This document shows positions 1-6,225 of a stretch of DNA of 7,151 nucleotides, in pieces; the stretch's first letter is position 1; the number at the start of each line of letters is the position of its first letter. A model generated the notes under the pieces. The model did not search any database, had not been told where the DNA came from, and saw only the letters and a list, made by a program, of their open reading frames with translations. This DNA comes from Porphyromonadaceae bacterium UBA4702 (GTDB taxonomy: Bacteria; Bacteroidota; Bacteroidia; Bacteroidales; Muribaculaceae): contig DHKE01000049.1 in assembly GCA_002404675.1 (NCBI GenBank), positions 1 through 7,151 of the forward strand, given 5' to 3'. The translations under genes were made by a program, and so were the position numbers.

Positions 1-1523
1 TGGAACGCCGTTTCCAGAAAGTGATGGTCGAACCGACATCTCCCGAAGAGACGCTCGAAATACTTCGCAACGTCAAGGGCAAGTATGAGCAGCATCACAA
101 CGTCACCTATACAGATGAAGCTCTCGAAGCGTGCGTTTCTCTGACCGAACGGTATGTAAGCGACCGCAATTTCCCCGACAAGGCCCTCGATGCCCTTGAC
201 GAAGCCGGTTCTCGCGTCCATATCTCCAACATCGTCGTGCCGGAGGAAATTGAGCAACTCGAGAAAGAAATCGACGAGGTTACGGAGAAGAAGCTCGCCG
301 CTGCCCGCAATCAGGATTTTGAACTGGCGGCATCTATGCGTGACAAGGAAAAGGCTTGCCGCGCACGCCTCGACGAGGCAAAGGAGAAATGGGAAGCGCA
401 CATGGACGAGGAGCGTCAAGTGGTTGATGACGAGAAAGTAGCTGAAGTCGTCGCCCTGATGACCGGCGTACCCACACAGCGCATAGCCCAAGCCGAGGGC
501 AGCCGCCTGCTCAAAATGGGCGACGCGCTCAAAGGCTCTGTTATCGGACAGGACGAAGCCATCAAAAAGATTGTCAAGGCGATACAGCGCAACCGCATCG
601 GGCTGAAAGATCCAGACAAGCCTATAGGCACATTCATGTTCCTCGGCCCGACGGGTGTCGGCAAGACATACCTTGCCAAGAAACTCGCCGAGTATCTGTT
701 CGATTCGCCCGACGCGCTGATACGCATGGACATGTCGGAATACATGGAGAAGTTCACCGTCTCACGTCTCGTGGGCGCGCCTCCGGGATATGTAGGCTAC
801 GAGGAGGGAGGCCAGCTCACCGAAAAGGTCCGCCGCCGCCCGTATTCCGTAGTGCTGCTCGACGAGATTGAGAAAGCTCACCCCGATGTGTTCAACCTGC
901 TGCTACAGGTGATGGACGAGGGACGGCTCACCGACTCGCTCGGCCGCCGCATCGACTTCAAGAACACCATCCTGGTCATGACCAGCAACGTAGGGTCTCG
1001 CCAGCTGAAAGACTTCGGCGCAGGCGTAGGCTTCAATACCGCCACCCTCACCAAGGAACAGAGCCATTCGGTCATCTCCAAAGCTCTGAACCGCGCCTTC
1101 TCGCCCGAGTTTCTCAACCGCGTGGACGATATAATAATGTTTGACCAGCTCGACCGCGAGTCTATATTCAAGATTATTGACATCGAGCTGAAAGGCTTCT
1201 ACAGCCGCATCGAGAAGCTCGGCTTCAAGCTCAACCTCACCCCGGAGGCCAAGGACTTCATTGCCGACAAAGGGTATGACAAGAACTTCGGCGCGCGACC
1301 GCTGAAACGCGCCATACAGAAGTACCTCGAGGACGACCTTGCAGAACTGCTGCTGCGCCTCAACACCGAGGGCTCGCTTGGCGGAACTGTCGATATCTCT
1401 TACAAAAACGGCGACGAGAAGCTGACCATGGATTTCCGTCCGCTCATTCCCGCCGAGGATGCGGAGGGCAATACAGATGACCATGACAGGGCAAATGCCT
1501 CTGACACTGGTAAGGTCGGCTGA
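1..1523 (+). CDS. clpC: ClpC-type AAA+ ATPase, Clp protease ATP-binding subunit (5' end outside the window)
   Basis: This hexameric unfoldase uses ATP to feed substrates into ClpP in the cytoplasm. The reading frame is open from the left edge. It begins at ERRFQKV, the arginine-finger end of the first AAA+ module, so the N-domain and D1 Walker motifs lie upstream. Residues are numbered here from the GTG at 21, which is inside the gene and not its start. The D1 sensor-2 motif DKALDALDEAGSR is near 53-65. A short UVR-like coiled coil (75-120, with NQDFELAASMRD) replaces the long ClpB middle domain. The second module has Walker A GPTGVGKT (209-216), Walker B LLDE (279-282), arginine finger FLNR (364-367) and sensor-2 GAR (424-426). 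A VGF tripeptide (336-338) matches the ClpP-docking loop of ClpC. The short middle domain and VGF loop favour ClpC over ClpB. About 506 codons are visible, roughly 60% of a usual ClpC. The tail is acidic and the stop is TGA at 1521-1523. Confidence 0.95.
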   Translation, partial: ERRFQKVMVEPTSPEETLEILRNVKGKYEQHHNVTYTDEALEACVSLTERYVSDRNFPDKALDALDEAGSRVHISNIVVPEEIEQLEKEIDEVTEKKLAAARNQDFELAASMRDKEKACRARLDEAKEKWEAHMDEERQVVDDEKVAEVVALMTGVPTQRIAQAEGSRLLKMGDALKGSVIGQDEAIKKIVKAIQRNRIGLKDPDKPIGTFMFLGPTGVGKTYLAKKLAEYLFDSPDALIRMDMSEYMEKFTVSRLVGAPPGYVGYEEGGQLTEKVRRRPYSVVLLDEIEKAHPDVFNLLLQVMDEGRLTDSLGRRIDFKNTILVMTSNVGSRQLKDFGAGVGFNTATLTKEQSHSVISKALNRAFSPEFLNRVDDIIMFDQLDRESIFKIIDIELKGFYSRIEKLGFKLNLTPEAKDFIADKGYDKNFGARPLKRAIQKYLEDDLAELLLRLNTEGSLGGTVDISYKNGDEKLTMDFRPLIPAEDAEGNTDDHDRANASDTGKVG

Positions 1524-1544
1524 CCCGCAAGCCATAGATGATAC

Positions 1545-1585
1545 AAGAAGAGAGATGGCACTGTAGATGCGCCATCTCTCTTCTT
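1545..1585. terminator. Hairpin terminator between convergent genes, probably two-way
   Basis: Bases 1545-1559 and 1571-1585 are exact reverse complements (15 bp, no mismatch) around an 11-nt loop. The hairpin lies 21 nt past the clpC stop and 14 nt past the stop of the leftward gene ending at 1600. The stem ends in a pyrimidine-rich run (CTCTCTTCTTT) on the plus strand and similarly on the minus strand, so it could stop transcription from both sides. The U-tract is imperfect on both strands. Termination is inferred from structure and position. Confidence 0.75.
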
Positions 1586-1599
1586 TAATTAGGTATCAA

Positions 1600-1935
1600 T
1601 TAATTGTTTTCTCTATCATCGTCCCAGGGGTACTTGCGCCGGGGATTGCGCGGAAACCACCCCTTGCGCACACGCTTCTCCTGCTGCCTCACCTCGCCGA
1701 TGCTCCAGAAACAGCTGAACGCCGTGACTCCGAGCAGCGACGACCAGAACAAGTCTGCTACAAGCAGACACCCGGCCATTGCAGCCAGTCCTGCCAGAAG
1801 AAACCATTTCCAGCATTTCACCCCGAAATGATACTCTCCCTTGATGACAAGAGGATGGAACACGCCTATGATGAGGAATGTGCAGATGCCTATTATCAAT
1901 CCTCCTATATGGTACTGCGACAGCATTTCGGTCAT
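1600..1935 (-). CDS. DUF4491-like small membrane protein
   Basis: This 111-residue protein has no known function. It resembles the DUF4491 proteins of Bacteroidota, recognised from memory by an HPLVIKGEYHFG block (27-38) after the first membrane segment, and FSCFWSI (73-79) with EKRVRKGWFPRNP (86-98) near the C-terminus. Three hydrophobic segments are visible, about 10-31, 44-63 and 65-80. A basic then acidic tail follows, ending DDDRENN. It is the second gene of a leftward pair, starting 20 bp after the stop of the GtrA-like gene, so the two are probably one transcript. Met4 (ATG at 1926-1924) is an alternative start that leaves less sequence before the first membrane segment. Neither start has a clear Shine-Dalgarno site; the region upstream is A-rich. 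The stop is TAA at 1602-1600. Confidence 0.85.
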   Translation of the reverse strand: MTEMLSQYHIGGLIIGICTFLIIGVFHPLVIKGEYHFGVKCWKWFLLAGLAAMAGCLLVADLFWSSLLGVTAFSCFWSIGEVRQQEKRVRKGWFPRNPRRKYPWDDDRENN

Positions 1936-1955
1936 TGGCTCACTTTATTATTTTG

Positions 1956-2447
1956 TCATGAGTTCGGTTTGTTGCCAGCCTTGTCGCCTGCCACGGCTTT
2001 ATCCTTAAGAGCTTCCCTTTGGCTGGCGGGCATGAACACCTTGCTCTTGAAAACAGTCCGCACCATGATATAGTTTACAGGGATGCAGATAGCCATAGCC
2101 GGCAGCAAAGCAAGCGTGGAGCCGACGATGCCTTTGAATATAGCCACCAGCCCCGTCTGCAGCCCCATGTTGACCAAATGGCTCAATATGAAGCCCAATC
2201 CGCGCCCGCCGGTAGGCTTGGCGCGGAAGGTGAAGTATGCAGACAGGAAAAAGTTGGCTATGAAGCTAAGCACATAGCTGATAAGCTGCGAGGGGACTGC
2301 CTTGACACCCACAGCGTCTACAAACACGACATAGATGCCGTATTGGAGCACCGTGGCAATGCCGCCAGTTATGGCAAAGCGCAGTATCTCGTCGATACGG
2401 CTCTCGCCTTTCACCTTCTCTGTCGCTATTTCGCGTATAGATTTCAT
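1956..2447 (-). CDS. GtrA-family membrane protein
   Basis: This 163-residue protein fits the GtrA family (PF04138), small four-helix inner-membrane proteins. Several members are linked to moving lipid-linked sugars across the membrane, or otherwise to cell-envelope polysaccharide synthesis. Family marks include RFAITGGIATVLQYGIY (23-39), IANFFLSAYFTF (63-74), and PVNYIMVRTVF (123-133), which matches the usual end of the fourth helix. Membrane segments lie at about 24-43, 53-74, 86-104 and 110-130. The N-terminal 20 residues and the tail after 134 are charged. No glycosyltransferase gene, the common partner, is visible nearby; the only co-directional neighbour is the DUF4491-like gene 20 bp downstream. 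The family call is firm; the substrate is unknown. Confidence 0.9.
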   Translation of the reverse strand: MKSIREIATEKVKGESRIDEILRFAITGGIATVLQYGIYVVFVDAVGVKAVPSQLISYVLSFIANFFLSAYFTFRAKPTGGRGLGFILSHLVNMGLQTGLVAIFKGIVGSTLALLPAMAICIPVNYIMVRTVFKSKVFMPASQREALKDKAVAGDKAGNKPNS

Positions 2448-2500
2448 TTCATGATACTAGATTGCACGAATTGGCGTGGCTCGCACGCTTATATTAGTTA

Positions 2501-2508
2501 CAAAGTTA
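2501..2508 (-). promoter_or_regulatory. Putative -7 promoter element for the GtrA/DUF4491 pair
   Basis: On the minus strand this reads TAACTTTG, an exact match to the Bacteroidota -7 consensus TAnnTTTG. It would start transcription near 2494, giving a leader of about 45 nt before the ATG at 2447. No clear TTTG is found at the expected -33 distance, so support rests on the -7 element and its position alone. Confidence 0.45.
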
Positions 2509-2603
2509 GTCAAAAATCGCGAGATAACGCACCTCCAGAATAAAAAACAACCAATACATTATATTTCAACAACTTGCGAAGCATACTTGCAGCCCCAAAA
2601 GCA

Positions 2604-2617
2604 ACTATACGTATAGT
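2604..2617. promoter_or_regulatory. Palindromic site upstream of the exoprotein promoter, candidate operator
   Basis: ACTATACGTATAGT is a perfect 14-bp palindrome. GCAAC at 2601-2605 and its complement GTTGC at 2619-2623 overlap and extend the dyad with a 2-nt offset, and AAAAG/CTTTT-type flanks add weaker symmetry. The centre lies about 82 bp before the predicted transcription start, a position typical of an activator site. It is not followed by a T-run, so it does not look like a terminator. Binding is inferred. Confidence 0.4.
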
Positions 2618-2654
2618 CGTTGCACCTTTTCGGCAATAATTATTCGTCTAAATA

Positions 2655-2685
2655 TTTGCCATGCGAAATATAATTGCTACTTTTG
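2655..2685 (+). promoter_or_regulatory. Bacteroidota-type sigma-ABfr promoter for the exoprotein gene
   Basis: TTTG at 2655-2658 and TACTTTTG at 2678-2685 are 19 bp apart. Both match the Bacteroidota consensus (-33 TTTG, -7 TAnnTTTG) exactly, at the usual spacing. Transcription should begin near 2692, leaving an AT-rich leader of about 18 nt before the ATG at 2710. This element decides the gene start: an upstream in-frame TTG at 2674 falls before the predicted start and inside the promoter. Confidence 0.75.
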
Positions 2686-2709
2686 CGAAAACTCACTAAA
2701 ATCATTAAT

Positions 2710-5265
2710 ATGAAAAGATTTCTACCCCTTCTGCTGATGGCTGGATGCATTCCCTGGCTGTCAGCAAACGCGGAAGTCCTGATGCAGGATGATTTCGCAT
2801 ACCAGGCGGGCAATCTGTATCAGACAAACGGATGGCTGCGCAACAACAACTACTACAAAAGTCCTATCCAGGTGGTGGCTACGCCGCTTGCGTACGCGGG
2901 CTACGAGACAGACGCGACAAGCAACGCCGTGAAAATCGTGGCGGACGAGGAAAACAGCTGGACCAACTGCGAACAGCTCAAGAAGTACTTCACACACGCT
3001 GCCGCCGCAGGCGACGTGTATGTGTCGTTGCTTGTCAACGTGGAGTCTGTCAACGACAACACCTGCTTCCTCGGGCTGATAGACGACAGGGGAAATAATC
3101 GCGGCGACCAGGTAGCGGCGACCGATCGCGGCCGCCTGTATGCTGTCAAAGACGGCAACAGCACCGACGGTTTCAAATTCGGCGTCTCAAAGGGCAGCAT
3201 CGGTTTCGGAGCAAAGACTGACGCAACATTCGAGTTTGGCAAGACATACCTGGTGGTGGTGAAATACACATTCGTAAGCGGGCTGCAGAATGATGTCATC
3301 TCGCTGTACGTCAACCCCTCTGCCACAGAACCTGCCACCGCCGACGCCACAGCCTCCGACAGCTATGACCTCGACGCGAGCGGCGCAGCGGGGCTGTGCC
3401 TGTTCGGAAGCCTTAAGGACACCCTCGGCCCAGCTGTTACAGTCGATGCTATCAGGGTCGCAACCACCTGGGACGAGCTGGGCATAAACGGCGGAGACAG
3501 CGACGCTCTTACAGCTCAGTTCTCCTCTCCCCGCTGCGCAACAGCGGCATACAGCAACGGCTTTGACACCAACGCCAGCATCGCCGACTGGACACAGGAC
3601 AGCTACTACGAGCGTTGGCGCATCTCAGAAAACCCCTACTCCAACACCGTGCCGGCATTCAGCAGCATAAACCCCGAAAGCACCGGCTCGCTCTACATAG
3701 CACGCTCATCATCAACGCTCGACGAAAATATCACCTCGCCAGAAATCACTGTCCCGGCAAACGCCAAGCTGCGCTTCTGGGGCGTTTTCAATCCCGTATG
3801 GCTGTACTATGCACACACTAACCTCAACATAACCGTTGACGGCACGACGACAACCCTTTGGAACTCATTCCTCTGGGCGCAGGACAACAACATTGAGGAC
3901 ACGAAGTGGACACAGCACGAGATTGACCTGTCGCAATACGCCGGCAAGACCGTGCAATTCACGTTCAACTACAGCGGAACGGACGGCGACGATGCCATGT
4001 TCGACGATTTCGAGATTGTCACCACTGACAACAGCGACGATGCCAAAGTATACATCACCCCGGGCAGCAGCGTCACATTCACCGACATGACCGAGGGCGA
4101 GCCTACGTCATGGCAATGGACTTTCGCCGGCGCAGAACCCGCAACAAGCAACGAGCAGTCTCCCACAGTCACCTATCCGGACGCCGGCACATTCGACGTG
4201 TCACTGACGGTATCTGACGGAGCTGGCAACATCTCCACCAAGACCCGCACCGGATTTGTGGTAGTGCGCCGCGAAGCTCCGCAAGCCGCCATCGGCACCC
4301 CTGCAGGAGCATATTATTCCCCGGAAGCATCGCTGGTTGTGCCAATAGAAGTGCCGCTGACGTTCACAGACGAATCAAAAGGCGACCCCGACACCCGCAG
4401 CTGGACATTCCCCGGCACTGACACCCCGGCATCTGACGCTGCCGAAGTCACTGTGAAATACCTCAAGGCCGGCACTTACGACGTTGACCTGACTGTCAGC
4501 AACGAGGCCGGAGAATCATCCACATACCTCTACGCGCTGAAAGCCGGCGGCGAGAATCTGATATGGAACATCCCTGTTGAGGAGAACACCATGCTCGCCC
4601 CGATCAGCCTGTCGTGGTACGGCTACTATGGCGGCACCAACTGGCTCGACATGCCCGGTTTCGCCGAGCATTTCACAGCTCCCCTCGCCAAGATTACCGT
4701 ATCCGGGGTTAACGTATATTTCGCACGCGCTACAGCCGTCAGCACAGACGCTGACATCGTGGTGTCGCTCACCAACGCTATCGACGGCCTCCCTGGCGAC
4801 GCGCTCGCGACAAAGACTCTGAAAGCCTCACAGCTCGTCGATGCCTCGGAGACATACAACGACCCGACCATATTCACTTTCGACACCCCTGTTGATGTCG
4901 AGACCGAATTCTTCATCACCATCACCGGCTTCCCCAACGCTGACGGCGACGACATAGCCATGTACTGCTCGCCGCGCCGCGACGACCCCTCGAAGAGCAC
5001 CGTATACCACTGGCTCGACGACCTGGACGAAAACAATCAGCCCACCGGCACACGGACATGGGTCAAGAATGTGGATGAGTCCCTCTCGTTTGCCATTGCT
5101 CCGCGCATCAGCTTCGACACCAACACCGGTATCGTTGACAGCGTCATCGACAATGAACAAGGCGCAGACACCATCTACAACCTGCAAGGCATGCCCGTAC
5201 CGGCCGACCGGCTGACCGACGGCATCTACATCATCGGCGGCAAGAAAGTGCTTATCAAGCGATAA
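2710..5265 (+). CDS. Secreted multidomain protein: cleaved-adhesin-like domain, two PKD domains, T9SS-like C-terminal element
   Basis: This 851-residue exported protein probably acts at or beyond the outer membrane; its partner is unknown. The ATG at 2710 is chosen because the promoter overlaps the longer in-frame reading. Residues 1-21 form a signal peptide (KR, then FLPLLLMAG, cut after A-N-A). Residues 22-258 look like a concanavalin/LamG-type beta-sandwich (FGKTYLVVVKYTF, NDVISLYVNPS, then VDAIRVATTWDELG). Residues 281-438 resemble the cleaved-adhesin/choice-of-anchor J fold (SNGFD start, DDAMFDDFEIV end). PKD domains lie near 447-519 (WQWTFAG, AGTFDVSLTVSD) and 548-614 (SWTFPG, AGTYDVDLTVSN). 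Residues 615-802 look like another beta-rich domain that I do not recognise. The end (823-851: YNLQGMPV, then DGIYIIGGKKVLIKR) resembles the short C-terminal sorting elements of Bacteroidota exoproteins. No peptidase or glycosidase motif is seen. The gene appears to be transcribed alone, between its own promoter and a hairpin. Confidence 0.85.
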   Translation: MKRFLPLLLMAGCIPWLSANAEVLMQDDFAYQAGNLYQTNGWLRNNNYYKSPIQVVATPLAYAGYETDATSNAVKIVADEENSWTNCEQLKKYFTHAAAAGDVYVSLLVNVESVNDNTCFLGLIDDRGNNRGDQVAATDRGRLYAVKDGNSTDGFKFGVSKGSIGFGAKTDATFEFGKTYLVVVKYTFVSGLQNDVISLYVNPSATEPATADATASDSYDLDASGAAGLCLFGSLKDTLGPAVTVDAIRVATTWDELGINGGDSDALTAQFSSPRCATAAYSNGFDTNASIADWTQDSYYERWRISENPYSNTVPAFSSINPESTGSLYIARSSSTLDENITSPEITVPANAKLRFWGVFNPVWLYYAHTNLNITVDGTTTTLWNSFLWAQDNNIEDTKWTQHEIDLSQYAGKTVQFTFNYSGTDGDDAMFDDFEIVTTDNSDDAKVYITPGSSVTFTDMTEGEPTSWQWTFAGAEPATSNEQSPTVTYPDAGTFDVSLTVSDGAGNISTKTRTGFVVVRREAPQAAIGTPAGAYYSPEASLVVPIEVPLTFTDESKGDPDTRSWTFPGTDTPASDAAEVTVKYLKAGTYDVDLTVSNEAGESSTYLYALKAGGENLIWNIPVEENTMLAPISLSWYGYYGGTNWLDMPGFAEHFTAPLAKITVSGVNVYFARATAVSTDADIVVSLTNAIDGLPGDALATKTLKASQLVDASETYNDPTIFTFDTPVDVETEFFITITGFPNADGDDIAMYCSPRRDDPSKSTVYHWLDDLDENNQPTGTRTWVKNVDESLSFAIAPRISFDTNTGIVDSVIDNEQGADTIYNLQGMPVPADRLTDGIYIIGGKKVLIKR

Positions 5266-5286
5266 TCGACCGCCATATACCATTAT

Positions 5287-5320
5287 AGAGGGTATGCCTG
5301 TTCATTGAGGCATACCCTCT
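5287..5320 (+). terminator. Hairpin terminator after the exoprotein gene
   Basis: Bases 5287-5299 pair exactly with 5308-5320 (13 bp) around an 8-nt loop, starting 21 nt past the TAA stop. A second small hairpin follows (CCCG 5322-5325 with CGGG 5331-5334) whose loop is TTTTA. The T-run directly after the main stem is short, so the strength is uncertain. It separates the exoprotein gene from the patatin-like gene. Confidence 0.65.
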
Positions 5321-5369
5321 TCCCGTTTTACGGGCAAGTGGAGAGATGCTATATGTCGAGGTTTTGTTG

Positions 5370-5377
5370 TAAATTTG
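5370..5377 (+). promoter_or_regulatory. Putative -7 promoter element for the patatin-amylase pair
   Basis: TAAATTTG matches the TAnnTTTG consensus exactly. Transcription would begin near 5384, leaving about 16 nt of A-rich leader before the ATG at 5401. The region about 19 bp upstream (near 5347) has no good TTTG, so only the -7 element is supported. Confidence 0.55.
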
Positions 5378-5400
5378 CAGCTGAATAAAAAATACACGAC

Positions 5401-6219
5401 ATGGCTGCTTGGTCAATAGGAGGAGTACTCGAAAACATCGGGCTGAAACGAGCCGAAACCTACGGCATCGCCTTCAGCGGCGGAGGCGCACGCGGCTTCG
5501 CACACATCGGCGTGATGATGGCTCTTGAAAAGTTCCGCATCGTCCCTTCCGTCCTCGCCGGCGTGTCCGCCGGGTCGATTGCCGCCGTGCTGTACGGCGC
5601 GGGGCTGACGCCCAAGGATATACTGGAGTGTTTCAACCAATACTCCAAGGTGACAGACTTCGCCGAATGGACCATTCCAAAGGAGGGCTTTCTGCGGCTC
5701 ACTAAACTGCGGAAGATACTCGACAGCTGGCTTCCCGTCAAGAACCTCGAAGACCTGAAAATACCGACCGTGGTATGCGCCACAGACTTCGAGAACGGCA
5801 AGTCTACCGGCTGGTCACAAGGGGCGATAGCCGAGCGCGTGGCAGCTTCGTGCAGCATCCCGATAGTCTTTGCGCCCGTGAGGATAGACGGCGTGAACTA
5901 TGTGGACGGCGGAGTGCTGCGCAACCTCCCGGCATGGGCAATACGCAACCGCTGCAGCTGCCTGATAGGCAGCAACTGCGACCCGCTGAACCGCAATTTC
6001 AAATACAAGAGCTCGATCATCGAGGTCGCCCTTCGGTCATACCACCTGATGCTCAAGTCTAACGCCGTCCAGGATCTGAAACTGTGCGACGTGGTGATAC
6101 AGTCAGACGGCATGGCAGACTTCAACACCTTCGGCATACGCCAGATGAAACGCATAGTCCTCTGCGGCTACGACGCTGCCAGCCGCGCCCTCGAAAAACA
6201 CCTCTCCAACAAGAAATAG
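5401..6219 (+). CDS. Patatin-like phospholipase (RssA/NTE-type lipid acyl hydrolase)
   Basis: This 272-residue serine hydrolase is predicted to cleave acyl chains from phospholipids or other lipid esters. All marks of the patatin fold are present: the oxyanion-hole motif SGGGARG (26-32), the nucleophile elbow GVSAGS with Ser56, and the second dyad residue Asp169 in VDGG (168-171). The segment SCSIPIVFAPVRIDGVNYVD leading to it is typical of the bacterial RssA-like subgroup. There is no signal peptide or membrane segment, so it should be cytoplasmic or peripheral to the inner membrane, unlike the larger secreted patatins fused to outer-membrane barrels. The start at 5401 follows an A-rich leader without a Shine-Dalgarno site. 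The GH13 gene begins 6 nt after its TAG stop, so the two are probably co-transcribed. The true substrate cannot be read from sequence. Confidence 0.92.
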   Translation: MAAWSIGGVLENIGLKRAETYGIAFSGGGARGFAHIGVMMALEKFRIVPSVLAGVSAGSIAAVLYGAGLTPKDILECFNQYSKVTDFAEWTIPKEGFLRLTKLRKILDSWLPVKNLEDLKIPTVVCATDFENGKSTGWSQGAIAERVAASCSIPIVFAPVRIDGVNYVDGGVLRNLPAWAIRNRCSCLIGSNCDPLNRNFKYKSSIIEVALRSYHLMLKSNAVQDLKLCDVVIQSDGMADFNTFGIRQMKRIVLCGYDAASRALEKHLSNKK

Positions 6220-6225
6220 ACAAGT

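Noticed and set aside
903..1535. A 210-codon open frame on the minus strand inside clpC
   Set aside because: It is fully antisense to a strongly conserved ClpC region with all motifs intact, and its translation shows no recognisable domain. GC-rich coding DNA often leaves such open antisense frames.
1599..1608. Palindrome CAATTAATTG near the end of the DUF4491-like gene
   Set aside because: It is short, AT-only apart from its ends, and overlaps the stop codon of the leftward gene; probably chance.
1567..2073. A 168-codon plus-strand frame
   Set aside because: It lies opposite the DUF4491-like gene and the end of the GtrA-like gene, both supported by family motifs. Its translation is low in recognisable structure and it starts inside the terminator hairpin.
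2019..2543. A 174-codon plus-strand frame opposite the GtrA-like gene
   Set aside because: It is antisense to a clear GtrA protein, the translation resembles no family, and it runs through the promoter of the leftward pair.
2661..2690. Repeated TGCGAAA at 2662-2668 and 2684-2690 as possible tandem operator sites
   Set aside because: The units are only 7 bp long, and the second overlaps the -7 element, whose sequence is explained by the promoter consensus.
2737..2748. A lipobox-like LMAGC in the exoprotein signal peptide, which would make it a lipoprotein
   Set aside because: Met is at the -3 position, and the residues after Cys13 (IPWLSANA) stay hydrophobic up to a good signal peptidase I site (A-N-A before Glu22). 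A lipoprotein cannot be fully ruled out.
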